Shown here in pieces: positions 8,232 to 17,729 of a stretch of DNA of 64,000 bases. How positions within the stretch are numbered: the stretch's first letter is position 1; each line of letters begins with the position of its first letter. The notes beneath the pieces are model-generated. The model did not search any database, was not told the origin of the DNA, and saw nothing but the letters and a program-made list of their open reading frames with translations. Position numbers and translations under genes: made by a program. Source of the stretch: Desulfovibrio sp. TomC (GTDB lineage Bacteria; Desulfobacterota; Desulfovibrionia; Desulfovibrionales; Desulfovibrionaceae); contig NZ_JSEH01000006.1 in NCBI RefSeq assembly GCF_000801335.2, forward strand, positions 124,001 to 188,000. The letters run 5' to 3'.

Positions 8232-9242
8232 CTATTGGTCTGACAGTGCATAATAAAATTTCCGTTCCTCCAAAGACAGCGGCAAATCATTGTCCGCAGC
8301 CAGAATGACGTAAGCCTTGCGCAGCAGCGGCTCCACGCGCTCCATGGCCGCCAATCGTCTGGTTGGCGCGCCGCTGGCGGCCAGCTCTACCGCAGTATCC
8401 AGAATCTGTCTGGCCCGGCTGACCACGGTATGGCGGGCCAGGGTCTTGCGTTTGGCGTTTGCGGCCATGGCCGCCAGCCGCTCGGGGTGGGCCAGGGCGG
8501 CCCGGGCCACGGCTGCGGCATGGCCGGCGTCGCCCCGGCGGTAGGTCAGCAGATCTTCACCGGGCGTGAAGAGGTCGCTAAGTCCGTTGGAGGTGTCTTC
8601 GGTCAGCAGACAGGCCCCGCAGGCCATGGCCTGGAAGAGGCGGTAATTGAGTTCCCCGGCAGCGCTTTGATTGAGCACGATCTGGCTGCGGGAAAAGATG
8701 GGCACGTAGCGCCCAGAGGTGGCAAAAAGGGGCGCATTTGCCCGGAAAGCGTCCAGGAAGGGTTTGCGCTGCGGGTTGGCCGGGCTTTGCAGCGTGCCGA
8801 CAAAGGAGACCGGAATATCGCGGGAGACCTCCTGGTCGCGGTCGTAGGAGGCATCGCAGAAAAGCGGCATCCAGCGGGCCGGCCGATTGGTCGGGGAGGC
8901 GGCAAAAAGGGGGAGATAATCTTTCTGGGCCACGAAAAGCGTATCAAAGGCGGCACTGTAGGGAATGTGCCAGGGATTCATGTACTGGTCCACGGAAAAG
9001 CCGATGACCACCGAAGGCAGGGTATGGAATCCGAAGACCCAGGGCAGCTGGCAGGCGTCGCTCCACAAGATGAGGTCCGGGATCAGGGCTTTGGCGCGCA
9101 GCAGATCAAGGAATCGCATACAGGACAGGGGTTCGGTCAGGTGGACGTCGCAGTCCGGGGTGGTGCCGATGGAGAGCACGTCGTGGCCGAGTTTGCGAAA
9201 GGTGGCGACAAAGCCGGGGTGATGCAGGGTGACGATGCGCAT
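8232..9242 (-). CDS. Glycosyltransferase family 1-like (CgeB/DUF3880 type)
   Basis: A protein of 336 residues starting at ATG 9242. The C-terminal half has the GT-B pattern NQSAAGELNYRLFQAMACGA followed by LTEDT, as in CgeB-like glycosyltransferases, where the donor nucleotide-sugar binds. The N-terminal half is the divergent acceptor side. It is probably cytoplasmic and acts in polysaccharide or protein glycosylation; the substrate cannot be told. A good AGGAG lies about 18 bases upstream of the chosen start, rather far, so the start is tentative. Divergent from ilvD. Confidence 0.75.
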   Translation of the reverse strand: MRIVTLHHPGFVATFRKLGHDVLSIGTTPDCDVHLTEPLSCMRFLDLLRAKALIPDLILWSDACQLPWVFGFHTLPSVVIGFSVDQYMNPWHIPYSAAFDTLFVAQKDYLPLFAASPTNRPARWMPLFCDASYDRDQEVSRDIPVSFVGTLQSPANPQRKPFLDAFRANAPLFATSGRYVPIFSRSQIVLNQSAAGELNYRLFQAMACGACLLTEDTSNGLSDLFTPGEDLLTYRRGDAGHAAAVARAALAHPERLAAMAANAKRKTLARHTVVSRARQILDTAVELAASGAPTRRLAAMERVEPLLRKAYVILAADNDLPLSLEERKFYYALSDQ

Positions 9243-9370
9243 GGCTGTTCCGGTTGGTTGCTCCTGTAACAAGGCGACACTGCCGGGCCGGCCTTGCCAG
9301 CCGGCCGGTGATTGTGGAAAACTAGTCGTTCCGGCGGCAGACCGGACAACCATCCCCCAAGGACACCGTC

Positions 9371-11047
9371 ATGCGCAGTTCGCTTTTCAAATCCGGGCTG
9401 GAAAAAGCCCCGCATCGTTCATTGCTCTACGCTCTTGGCCTGACAAAAGAGGAAATGGAACGGCCGCTTATCGGCGTGGTCAATTCAGCCAACGAGGTCG
9501 TCCCCGGCCACATCCATTTGAACACCATTGCCGAAGCGGTCAAGGCCGGCATCCGTATGGCCGGCGGCACGCCCATGACCTTCCCGGTCATCGGCGTGTG
9601 CGATGGCCTGGCCATGAACCATGCCGGCATGCATTTTTCCCTGGTCAGCCGTGAGATCATCGCCGATTCCATCGAAATCATGGCCTCGGCCCATCCCTTT
9701 GACGCGCTGGTGTGCATTCCCAACTGCGACAAGGTGGTGCCGGGCATGCTCATGGCCATGCTGCGGCTCAACATCCCCTCGATCATCATAAGCGGCGGTC
9801 CCATGCTGGCCGGCACCACCGATGACGGCCAGTGCGACCTGATCGACGTGTTCGAGGCCGTGGGCAAGTTCAAGCGCGGCTCCATCGACGCGGACAAGCT
9901 CGACGAACTGGAGCAGAACGCCTGTCCCGGCTGCGGCTCGTGCTCGGGTATGTTCACGGCCAACTCCATGAACTGCCTGTCCGAGTCGGTCGGCCTGGGA
10001 CTTCCCGGCAACGGCACCATCCCGGCGGTCACGGCCAAGCGGGTGCGTCTGGCCAAGACGGCCGGCATGCGGGTCATGGATCTCTTGGCCAAAAACATCC
10101 GGCCGCGCGACATCGTGACCGAAAAGAGCATTGAAAACGCCGTGACCATGGACATGGCCCTTGGCTGTTCCACCAACACGGTGCTGCATCTGCCGGCGGT
10201 CTTTGCCGAGGCCGGCTTGCCGCTGACGCTGGACATCTTCGACGCCATCTCGCGCAAGACCCCCAATCTGTGCAAGCTCTCGCCGGCCGGCAAGCATTAT
10301 CTCGACGATCTGGAGCGGGCCGGCGGCATCCCGGCCGTCATGTCCGAGTTGGCCGCCCGGGGCCTTTTGCACCTCGACGTCCTGACCGCCACCGGCAAGA
10401 CGCTGGGGGAAAACCTGACCGACCTTAAGGCGCGGGTGCGCAATTTCGACGTCATCCGGGCCAAGGAGCCCTATGCCAACGAGGGCGGCATCGCCATATT
10501 GCGCGGCAGCCTGGCCCCGGACGGGGCGGTGGTCAAACAGTCGGCCGTGGCCCCGGCCATGATGCGCCACGCCGGCCCGGCCCGGGTGTTTGACGATGAG
10601 GAAGCGGCCAACGTGGCCATCCTTGGCGGCCGGATCAATCCCGGCGACGTGGTGGTCATCCGCTACGAAGGCCCGCAAGGCGGGCCGGGCATGCGCGAAA
10701 TGCTCTCCCCCACCTCCAACATCATGGGCATGGGCCTGGGCGAGTCGGTCGCGCTCATTACCGACGGCCGGTTTAGCGGCGGCACGCGCGGCGCGGCCAT
10801 CGGCCATGTCTCGCCCGAGGCGGCCGACGGCGGTCCCATCGGGCTTGTCCGCGAGGGCGACCGCATCGAGATCGACATTCCGGCCCGCAAACTCGACGTG
10901 TGCGTGGACGCGGCCGAACTGGAAGCCCGCCGGGCCACCCTTGTGCATCCCGAAAAGGTCATCGAATCGCCACTGCTGCGTCGGTATGCTTCGTTGGTCA
11001 AATCAGCGGCCCAGGGCGCGGTGTACAAGGACCCCCGGGGACGATAG
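9371..11047 (+). CDS. ilvD: Dihydroxy-acid dehydratase
   Basis: The enzyme of valine and isoleucine (and pantothenate) synthesis that dehydrates 2,3-dihydroxy-acids to 2-oxo-acids using an iron-sulfur cluster and magnesium. Length is 558 residues, as usual for the family. Cluster ligands are visible in VCDGL (Cys78), PNCDK (Cys119) and [11 protein letters not shown], and the C-terminal GRFSGGTRG loop is intact. AAGGA precedes the ATG by about nine bases. It appears to be a single gene followed by a methyltransferase after 102 bp. Confidence 0.97.
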   Translation: MRSSLFKSGLEKAPHRSLLYALGLTKEEMERPLIGVVNSANEVVPGHIHLNTIAEAVKAGIRMAGGTPMTFPVIGVCDGLAMNHAGMHFSLVSREIIADSIEIMASAHPFDALVCIPNCDKVVPGMLMAMLRLNIPSIIISGGPMLAGTTDDGQCDLIDVFEAVGKFKRGSIDADKLDELEQNACPGCGSCSGMFTANSMNCLSESVGLGLPGNGTIPAVTAKRVRLAKTAGMRVMDLLAKNIRPRDIVTEKSIENAVTMDMALGCSTNTVLHLPAVFAEAGLPLTLDIFDAISRKTPNLCKLSPAGKHYLDDLERAGGIPAVMSELAARGLLHLDVLTATGKTLGENLTDLKARVRNFDVIRAKEPYANEGGIAILRGSLAPDGAVVKQSAVAPAMMRHAGPARVFDDEEAANVAILGGRINPGDVVVIRYEGPQGGPGMREMLSPTSNIMGMGLGESVALITDGRFSGGTRGAAIGHVSPEAADGGPIGLVREGDRIEIDIPARKLDVCVDAAELEARRATLVHPEKVIESPLLRRYASLVKSAAQGAVYKDPRGR

Positions 11048-11149
11048 GATCAGGCAGCGGCCGGGAGCGAGAAACCTGGTTTGCAACGCAATCGGAGGGG
11101 GCCGGCCGGCCGGGGGACGCCATCCCGGACCGGTCGGCCCGTACGCAGC

Positions 11150-11881
11150 ATGTGGGACAAGGAAACGGCCCGACGCTACGACGCCTGGTTTCAGACCCGG
11201 GCCGGCGCGTTTGCCCTCAAGCGGGAAATCCGCCTGTTGGAGCGCATGACGGCGGCCTGGCCCCGGCGCGGCCAGCGGCTGCTGGAAATCGGCTGCGGCA
11301 CCGGCGTGTTTCTCGACGTGCTGCACCAGAGCGGTTTTGACGTCACTGGCCTTGACGCCTCGCCCGACATGCTCGAACAGGCCCGGGGCCGCCTGGGCAA
11401 CCGGGCCGATCTGCACCTGGGCGACGCCGGGCACCTGCCCTTTGACGACAAGCACTACGATTTCGCCGTGCTGTTGACCGTACTGGAATTTTGTCCCGAT
11501 CCGGCCTTGGTGCTGCGCGAGGCGGCCCGGGTGGCCCGTAAGGCCGTGCTGGTCGGGTTTTTGAACCGTTGTTCGCTCTACGGCCTGTCCTCGAAGCTCT
11601 GGCCCGGGACCACGGGCAAGCTGTTGCGAAACGCCTGCTGGTTCACCCCCTGGGGGCTGACCGGGCTGGTGCGCCAGAGCCTGGGGCCGCGACCCATGCG
11701 CCTGGGCTCGGTGCTTGTCGGGCCGAAGTCCACCTGGCGCGAGTCGCCGCCGTGGCGACAGCTCAATTCGCTCATGCTGCCTGTGCCGGTTGGGGCGGTG
11801 TGCGCCTGCGCCGTCAATCTGACGCGCGAACCGGTGGTGACGCCGCTGCCGGCCTTTGGGGCCAAGGCCTGCCCGGGGTAG
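11150..11881 (+). CDS. SAM-dependent class I methyltransferase
   Basis: A protein of 243 residues with the SAM-binding motif LLEIGCGTGVFLDVL (about 44-58), followed by GLDASPDML and the acidic GDAGHLPF block. This pattern is the Methyltransf_11/UbiE-like fold. The substrate is unknown. The start at 11150 (MWDKETARRYD) was chosen because the preceding 23 codons are Arg/Gly-rich and unlike the family; a small-molecule or lipid target is most likely. No partner gene is evident. Confidence 0.82.
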   Translation: MWDKETARRYDAWFQTRAGAFALKREIRLLERMTAAWPRRGQRLLEIGCGTGVFLDVLHQSGFDVTGLDASPDMLEQARGRLGNRADLHLGDAGHLPFDDKHYDFAVLLTVLEFCPDPALVLREAARVARKAVLVGFLNRCSLYGLSSKLWPGTTGKLLRNACWFTPWGLTGLVRQSLGPRPMRLGSVLVGPKSTWRESPPWRQLNSLMLPVPVGAVCACAVNLTREPVVTPLPAFGAKACPG

Positions 11882-11891
11882 ATTCGGCCTT

Positions 11892-11920
11892 TTGACATTG
11901 GCGCTGCAGTCATCTAGGGT
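11892..11920 (+). promoter_or_regulatory. Sigma-70-type promoter of hisS
   Basis: TTGACA (11892-11897) is separated by 17 bp from TAGGGT (11915-11920), about 50 bp before the hisS start. The -35 is exact and the spacing ideal; the -10 is moderately diverged. Confidence 0.55.
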
Positions 11921-11969
11921 ATTGCCTCTTTTTCAACGACGCCATCCCGCGTCCATCCCGGCGGATTCC

Positions 11970-13238
11970 ATGGAAAAAATACAGAAAATCAAAGGCTTTG
12001 CCGATCTCTTTCCGCCTGACTCGACCGTGTTCTCGTTTATCGAGGCCACCGCCCGAAACGTCTTTTCCCGCTACGGCTACAAAGAACTGCGCGTTCCGGT
12101 CCTGGAACGCACCGAACTCTTTTGCCGTTCCATCGGCGAGGAAACCGACGTCGTCCAGAAGGAAATGTACACCTTCCCGGACCGCAAAGGCCGCTCGCTC
12201 ACCCTGCGCCCCGAAGCCACGGCCGGGGTCATGCGGGCCTTGGTCGAAGAAGGCCGGGCCACCGACGGGCTGGCCAAATATTTCGCCTACGGGCCGATGT
12301 TTCGCTACGAACGGCCGCAAAAAGGCCGCATGCGCCAGTTCCACCAGATCGACGTCGAAGCCGTCGGCTCCCCGGACGCGCTGCTCGACGCCGAAGTGCT
12401 GCTCATGCTCGATCAGTACCTGCGGGCGCTTGGCCTGACCAACCTGACCATCGAACTCAATTCGCTGGGCTGCCGCGAATGCCGGCCGATTTTTCTCGAC
12501 ACCCTGCGCGAGTTTTTAAAGGGCATGCACAAGGAACACCTGTGCGAAGACTGCATGCGCCGAAAACTGACCAACCCGCTGCGCGTGCTCGACTGCAAGG
12601 TGCCGTCCTGCAAGGAATATACGGCCGATGCCCCGAAAATCACCGACCACCTCTGCCCGGACTGCGCCGACCACTTCGCCGTGGTGCGCCGCATTCTCGA
12701 CGGGGCCGGGCTGGCCTATACGCTCAATCCCCGGCTGGTGCGCGGCCTGGATTACTACGTGCGCACCACCTTTGAGATCGTCTCCGGCGACATCGGCTCC
12801 CAGTCGTCGGTTGCCGGCGGCGGCCGCTACGACGGGCTGGTCCACTCCATCGGCGGCCCGGACGTCCCTGGCGTCGGCTTTGCCTGCGGCATGGAACGCC
12901 TGGCCCTTATAATCGACAAGGTGGCCGAACCCGCGCCTGATTTCGCCCTGGTCATCCTCGACGCCGCCGGCCTGGAGCGCGGCTTGCTCCTGGCCCAGGA
13001 ACTGCGCGCCGCCGGCTTCGCCGGCGAAGCGCCCTACGCCGCCAAGAGCGCCAAAAGCCAGATGCGCGCGGCCGACAAGTCCAAAGCCGCCTTCTGTCTG
13101 GTGCTCGGCCCGGACGAATTGGCTGCCGGCACGGTCGTGGTCAAGAATATGCGGGCCGGCGGCCAGGAAACCATCAGCCAGGATCTCCTCGCCGCCCACC
13201 TGCGCGCCCGCCTGGAAGAGGGCGAACCGGAAGCATAA
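11970..13238 (+). CDS. hisS: Histidine-tRNA ligase
   Basis: A class II aminoacyl-tRNA synthetase of 422 residues that charges tRNA-His. Class II motif 2 begins near MFRYERPQKGR; LRPEATAGVMRA and the histidine-binding GLDYYVRTTFEI are intact, and motif 3 is near GFACGMERL. The C-terminal anticodon-binding domain covers about the last 95 residues. ATG 11970 gives the canonical KIQKIKGFADLFP N-terminus; the longer frame from 11856 overlaps the methyltransferase gene and was rejected. Confidence 0.97.
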   Translation: MEKIQKIKGFADLFPPDSTVFSFIEATARNVFSRYGYKELRVPVLERTELFCRSIGEETDVVQKEMYTFPDRKGRSLTLRPEATAGVMRALVEEGRATDGLAKYFAYGPMFRYERPQKGRMRQFHQIDVEAVGSPDALLDAEVLLMLDQYLRALGLTNLTIELNSLGCRECRPIFLDTLREFLKGMHKEHLCEDCMRRKLTNPLRVLDCKVPSCKEYTADAPKITDHLCPDCADHFAVVRRILDGAGLAYTLNPRLVRGLDYYVRTTFEIVSGDIGSQSSVAGGGRYDGLVHSIGGPDVPGVGFACGMERLALIIDKVAEPAPDFALVILDAAGLERGLLLAQELRAAGFAGEAPYAAKSAKSQMRAADKSKAAFCLVLGPDELAAGTVVVKNMRAGGQETISQDLLAAHLRARLEEGEPEA

Positions 13239-13254
13239 GACAGAGGGAAGAAAA

Positions 13255-13380
13255 TCGGGGCGCTGCCCCGAGCCCTGCCGGGGCGCTGCCCCGGACCCCG
13301 CCGGGACGCTGTCCCGGACCCTGCCAGGGCGTTGCCCTGGACCCACCGGGGGGGTCACCCCCCCGGACCCCCGAAAGGGG
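13255..13380. repeat. Tandem GC-rich palindromic repeat array A
   Basis: Four or five units of about 23 bp, each a short palindrome (for example GGGGCGCTGCCCC, GGGACGCTGTCCC, AGGGCGTTGCCCT) followed by a GACCCYGCC-like linker. The array ends in a longer palindrome GGGGGGTCACCCCCC and GGACCCCC. The arms vary in a compensated way between units. It fills the first half of the 330-bp gap between hisS and aspS. Confidence 0.8.
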
Positions 13381-13488
13381 GTAAGGGGGAATTGGAACGG
13401 GGGTGGGGCTGGGAAAAGAGCGCTTTGGCGCGACCCAGGCGGCCACGTATAACGGCGAGACGGCGCACGAACGTGCGTCACCACGATA

Positions 13489-13543
13489 AAAGTTTTTGAA
13501 AAGGGGCGTGGGGAAAAACTTTTTCCAAAAAGTTTTTCCCCAC
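13489..13543 (+). repeat. AAAAGTTTTT-linked long hairpin, copy A
   Basis: AAAAGTTTTTG is followed by a perfect 17-bp inverted repeat (13508-13524 with 13527-13543) closed by CC. The hairpin ends 25 bp before the aspS start codon. Equivalent elements lie after aguB, the EamA-type gene and the chemoreceptor gene. It could act as a terminator for hisS or affect aspS translation. Confidence 0.7.
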
Positions 13544-13568
13544 ATGCTTGAAAAAAGGATCACACCAC

Positions 13569-15368
13569 ATGAGCGAGACCCTGGCCCTCGATATTCTGGG
13601 CGATTGGCGGCGCAGCCACGATTGCGGCGCGCTCACGGCTTCCGATGTCGGCAGCGAAGTCTGCCTGATGGGCTGGGCCCAGTTCCGCCGCGACCACGGC
13701 GGCCTTATTTTCATCGACCTGCGCGACCGGGGCGGTCTCACCCAGATCGTTTTTTGCCCCGAGGGCAGCGAAGACGCCCTGGAACGCGCCCATGTGCTGC
13801 GCACCGAGTTCGTGCTGGCCGTCAAAGGCCGGGTCCGCGCCCGGCCCGAGGGCATGGCCAATGCCGCCATGGCCACCGGAGCCATCGAGGTCGAGGTGGT
13901 GGAATTCAAGCTCTTAAATACCGCCGTCACCCCGCCCTTTCCCATCGAGGACCGCATCGATGCTTCGGAGATGCTCAGGCTCAAATACCGCTATCTTGAT
14001 CTGCGTCGGCCAAAGCTCGCCGCCAACTTTCTGCTGCGACACCGGGCCGTGCAAAGCATCCGCCGCTACCTCGACGAACTGGGCTTTCTCGAAGTCGAGA
14101 CCCCGGTCCTGACCAAGTCCACCCCCGAGGGCGCGCGCGATTTTCTGGTCCCCAGCCGGGTCAACAACGGGTCGTTTTACGCCCTGCCCCAGTCGCCCCA
14201 GCTTTTCAAGCAGCTGCTCATGATGTCCGGCTTTGACCGCTACTATCAGGTGGTCAAGTGCTTCCGCGACGAGGACCTGCGCGCCGACCGCCAGCCCGAA
14301 TTCACCCAGGTCGATATCGAGATGAGCTTTGTCGACGAAGAGCAGGTCATGGGCATGGCCGAGACCATGGTCAAGACCATGTTCCGCGAGGCCGCCGACA
14401 TTGCCCTGCCCGAGGTCTTCCCGCGCATGCCCTTTGCCGAGGCCATCCGCGACTACGGCCTGGACAAGCCCGACATCCGCTTTGGCCTGAAACTTGTGGA
14501 CGTAACGCCCATCGTGCGCGGCTCCGGCTTCCAGGTCTTTGCCAAGGCCGAGCTGGTCAAGGGCATCCGCGTCCCCGGCGGTGGGGCGCTCTCGCGCAAG
14601 GAGATCGACGACCTGACCGAATTCGTCAAGATCTACGGGGCCAAGGGCCTGGCCTGGATCAAGATCAAGGAAGACGAATGGCAGTCGCCCTTTGCCAAGT
14701 TCTTAAGCGACGAGGAGCGCCAGGGCCTGACCGAGGCCTTCGGCCTTGAAGTCGGCGACATCGTCTTTTTCCAGGCCGGCGGGGCCGACATGGTCAACAA
14801 CGCCCTGGGCTATCTGCGCCTCCAGCTCGGCGAACGCTTCAACCTGATCCCCGAAGGGAGCTTCGCCCCGGTCTGGATCACCGACTTCCCGCTCCTGGAG
14901 TACGATCCCGAGGCCAAGCGCTGGGTGGCCCGCCACCATCCCTTCACCTCGCCCCAGCCCGGCCAGATGGGCACCATCGAGTCCGCCCCGGGCGAAGCCC
15001 TGGCCCGGGCCTACGATCTGGTCTTAAACGGCAGCGAGATCGGCGGCGGCTCCATCCGCATCCATGACCGCGAAAGCCAGCGGGCCATGTTCGCCGTGCT
15101 TGGCATCGACGCCGAAGAGGCCGAGGAGAAGTTCGGCTTCCTGCTGCGCGCCCTGGAATACGGCGCGCCGCCCCATGGCGGCATTGCCTTTGGCCTGGAC
15201 CGCCTTATCATGATCCTGGCCGGGGCCAAATCCATCCGCGACGTCATCGCCTTCCCCAAGACCCAGAAGGCCTTGTGCCCGCTCACCGAAGCCCCGGGCG
15301 AAGTCTCTGCCAACCAGTTGCGTGAGCTTGGCATCAAACTGCGGACACGCGAGAAGGATAAGGAATAA
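13569..15368 (+). CDS. aspS: Aspartate-tRNA ligase (bacterial type)
   Basis: Class II synthetase of 599 residues with an N-terminal OB-fold anticodon-binding domain (about 20-105), the catalytic core and the bacterial-type GAD insertion (about 285-420). Signatures include FLVPSRVNNGSFYALPQSPQ, CFRDEDLRADRQPEFTQ (motif 2) and AFGLDRL (motif 3). AAGGA eight bases before ATG 13569 favours this start over TTG 13548. Whether it charges only tRNA-Asp or also tRNA-Asn cannot be settled from this window. Confidence 0.96.
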   Translation: MSETLALDILGDWRRSHDCGALTASDVGSEVCLMGWAQFRRDHGGLIFIDLRDRGGLTQIVFCPEGSEDALERAHVLRTEFVLAVKGRVRARPEGMANAAMATGAIEVEVVEFKLLNTAVTPPFPIEDRIDASEMLRLKYRYLDLRRPKLAANFLLRHRAVQSIRRYLDELGFLEVETPVLTKSTPEGARDFLVPSRVNNGSFYALPQSPQLFKQLLMMSGFDRYYQVVKCFRDEDLRADRQPEFTQVDIEMSFVDEEQVMGMAETMVKTMFREAADIALPEVFPRMPFAEAIRDYGLDKPDIRFGLKLVDVTPIVRGSGFQVFAKAELVKGIRVPGGGALSRKEIDDLTEFVKIYGAKGLAWIKIKEDEWQSPFAKFLSDEERQGLTEAFGLEVGDIVFFQAGGADMVNNALGYLRLQLGERFNLIPEGSFAPVWITDFPLLEYDPEAKRWVARHHPFTSPQPGQMGTIESAPGEALARAYDLVLNGSEIGGGSIRIHDRESQRAMFAVLGIDAEEAEEKFGFLLRALEYGAPPHGGIAFGLDRLIMILAGAKSIRDVIAFPKTQKALCPLTEAPGEVSANQLRELGIKLRTREKDKE

Positions 15369-15378
15369 GCCTGCCGCT

Positions 15379-15900
15379 ATGCCCCTTGAAATACTGAAAT
15401 ATCCGCATCCCGTCCTGGCCCGCAAGGCTGCGCCGATCCCTGCCGTCACCCCGGAAATCCGGGAGTTGGCGGCAGGCATGGCCGAAGCCATGTACGCCAA
15501 CCAGGGCGTTGGTCTGGCCGCGCCGCAAGTGGGCGCGTCCATCCGCATGGTCGTGATTGATCTGTCCGGGCCGGACAAGCGCGAGGCGCTCATGACCCTG
15601 GTCAATCCCGTCATCACCGCCGCCTCGGGCGAGCAGGAGGACGAGGAAGGCTGCCTGTCCGTGCGCAATTATCGCACGATTGTGCGCCGGGCCGCCAACG
15701 TCACGGTCGAGGCCCAGGACCTTGAGGGCCAGCCCCTGGTCATCGAGGCCGACGAACTGCTGGCCGTGTGCCTGCAGCATGAGATAGACCACCTTGACGG
15801 CGTGCTTTTTATCGACCGCATCAGCCGGCTCAAACGCGCCATGTACGACAAGCGGGTGAAACGATGGACAGCAGAGACGACGGACCAGACAAACTCGTAG
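15379..15900 (+). CDS. def: Peptide deformylase
   Basis: Metalloenzyme of 173 residues that removes the formyl group from nascent proteins. All three active-site motifs are present: GVGLAAPQVG, EGCLSV (metal ligand Cys) and QHEIDHLDG (two metal-ligand His and catalytic Glu). ATG 15379 gives the family N-terminus PLEILKYPHPVL. It follows aspS by 10 bp and overlaps fmt by 37 bp, the usual pairing of deformylase with formyltransferase. Confidence 0.96.
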   Translation: MPLEILKYPHPVLARKAAPIPAVTPEIRELAAGMAEAMYANQGVGLAAPQVGASIRMVVIDLSGPDKREALMTLVNPVITAASGEQEDEEGCLSVRNYRTIVRRAANVTVEAQDLEGQPLVIEADELLAVCLQHEIDHLDGVLFIDRISRLKRAMYDKRVKRWTAETTDQTNS

Positions 15901-16877
15901 CCGTGTTCATGGGCACGCCCGAGTTCGCCGCCACCGTGCTCGAGCATGTGTTGGCCAGCGAGGACGTCACTGTGGCCGCCGTCTACACCCAGCCCGACCG
16001 GCCGTGCGGCCGGGGCAAGAAATGCCTGCTTGGACCGGTCAAAAAGCTGGCCCTGGAAAAGGGCTTGCCCGTCCATCAGCCCGAGACGTTCAAGGACCCA
16101 GCCGAGGTGGCCGCCCTGGCGGCCTATAAGCCCGACGTGCTGCTGGTGGCCGCCTACGGCATGATTTTGCCCCAGGCCGTGCTGGATGTGCCGACCAGGA
16201 TGCCGCTCAACGTCCACGCCTCGCTGTTGCCGGCCTGGCGCGGCGCGGCCCCCATCGAGCGCTCCATCGCCGCCGGCGAGACCCTTACCGGCGTGACCAT
16301 CATGCGCATGGCCCTGGCCCTGGATGCCGGACCCATGGTCATGCAGCGCACCCTGGGCATCGGCGTGAACGACACGGCCGGGGTGCTGCGGGCCGAGCTG
16401 GCCGATCTGGGCGGCCGGCTGCTCACCCACTGTCTCATGCGGCTGCGCATGGGCTCGGTGCCGCTCATTGACCAGGACCCGGCCCGGGTCACCTACGCCA
16501 AAAAGATCGACAAGGCCGAGGCGCTGATCGACTGGACAAAGCCGGCGGCCGAAGTCCACAATCTGATCCGGGCCATGACCCCAAACCCCGGGGCGTTTTT
16601 TTTCTGGAAGCCGTCGGCCGACAAGCCGGCCCTGCGCATCATTGCCCAGCCCGGCAAGGTAGGCTGTCCCCTGCCGCCCGGGGCCAAACCCGGCGACATC
16701 CTGGGCCTTATGGACTGCCATATCGGCATTGCCTGCGCCGATGCGGTCTATCTCGTCCCGGCCGTGATCCCGGCCGGCAAGCGGCCCATGAACGGGCAGG
16801 CCTTTTCCTGCGGCTATCTGGGCAAGTGCGACGAAGACGCCATGGCCGTGTGCGGACCGCCGGACGGGCTGTCCTAA
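15864..16877 (+). CDS. fmt: Methionyl-tRNA formyltransferase
   Basis: Transfers a formyl group from 10-formyl-tetrahydrofolate to the initiator Met-tRNA. Length 337 residues. The N-terminal formyltransferase domain has VFMGTPEFA, LNVHASLLPAWRGAAPIERSI with the catalytic Asn-His pair, and a C-terminal OB-like tRNA-binding domain. The chosen ATG at 15864 lies inside def; a later GTG (15903) would cut into the first beta strand, so the overlap appears real. Confidence 0.95.
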   Translation: MDSRDDGPDKLVAVFMGTPEFAATVLEHVLASEDVTVAAVYTQPDRPCGRGKKCLLGPVKKLALEKGLPVHQPETFKDPAEVAALAAYKPDVLLVAAYGMILPQAVLDVPTRMPLNVHASLLPAWRGAAPIERSIAAGETLTGVTIMRMALALDAGPMVMQRTLGIGVNDTAGVLRAELADLGGRLLTHCLMRLRMGSVPLIDQDPARVTYAKKIDKAEALIDWTKPAAEVHNLIRAMTPNPGAFFFWKPSADKPALRIIAQPGKVGCPLPPGAKPGDILGLMDCHIGIACADAVYLVPAVIPAGKRPMNGQAFSCGYLGKCDEDAMAVCGPPDGLS

Positions 16878-16895
16878 CGCGGTTGCAGGAGCAAC

Positions 16896-17729
16896 GTGGA
16901 ACGCAGCGAACCTTCGCGAAAGCGCCTTTTTATTGGCCTCTTGTGCGGCACCGGACTGGCCGTCTGCGCGCTTTTGATTTTCGTGTGGGCCGTGCCCTCC
17001 ATCGGGCTGGCCAACATCCATCCCCTGGCTCCCCTGGTGCTCGGGCTGGTCTCGGCTGCGGCCATTGTCCTGGTCCTGTGGGCCACGCTCGGGCTGGCCG
17101 CCAGCGTGGCCCTTGGCCGGCCGTTTCTCGGGTCCGACCATTTGCGCGGGGTCATGGCCCGGGTGTTTTTGCCGCTCATGACCATTTTCGCCCGGCTCTT
17201 TCACATCTCCAAAAGCCGGGTGCGCTCCTCGTTTATCAAGGTCAACAATGAAATGGTGGCGGCCCGGGCCGGACGCTATGAGGCCGGGCAGGTGCTGGTG
17301 CTGTTGCCCCATTGCCTGCAATCGAGCCGCTGCAAGCACCGTCTCACCTACGACATCAACAACTGCAAACGCTGCGGCGAGTGCCCGGTGGACGGGCTGA
17401 TCGCCCTGTCTGAGGCGTATGGCGTCCATATCGCCATTGCCACCGGCGGCACCATCGCCCGGCGCATCGTGGTCCAGAAACGGCCCAGGCTCATTGTGGC
17501 CGTGGCCTGCGAACGCGATCTGACCAGCGGCATTCAGGACACGTATCCCATTCCGGTTTTCGGCGTCTTAAACGACCGGCCAAACGGTCCCTGCCTGGAC
17601 ACCCAGGTGGCTCTGCCCCATCTGGAGGCTGCTCTGCGCTTTTTTCTCACTGGCGGCGAGGCCCGCGAACCTGTGTTCGGTCCCTTTCCCGGGCTGGCCC
17701 GCTTCACCCCGGCCGGCGGTGCCCGATGA
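16896..17729 (+). CDS. DUF116 membrane protein
   Basis: A protein of 277 residues with two N-terminal membrane segments (about 10-32 and 42-68) and a cytoplasmic part with conserved cysteines: LPHCLQSSRCKH and NCKRCGECPVDGL, then VAVACERDL. This Cys pattern is the DUF116 domain, which could hold a metal or iron-sulfur cluster; function is unknown. GTG 16896 is preceded by AGGAG. In related genomes DUF116 genes often sit with fmt and rsmB, as here, and the stop overlaps the rsmB ATG. Confidence 0.85.
   Translation: MERSEPSRKRLFIGLLCGTGLAVCALLIFVWAVPSIGLANIHPLAPLVLGLVSAAAIVLVLWATLGLAASVALGRPFLGSDHLRGVMARVFLPLMTIFARLFHISKSRVRSSFIKVNNEMVAARAGRYEAGQVLVLLPHCLQSSRCKHRLTYDINNCKRCGECPVDGLIALSEAYGVHIAIATGGTIARRIVVQKRPRLIVAVACERDLTSGIQDTYPIPVFGVLNDRPNGPCLDTQVALPHLEAALRFFLTGGEAREPVFGPFPGLARFTPAGGAR

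Noticed and set aside
15669-17429. Open frame of 586 codons on the minus strand
   Set aside because: It is antisense to def, fmt and the DUF116 gene and shows no domain.
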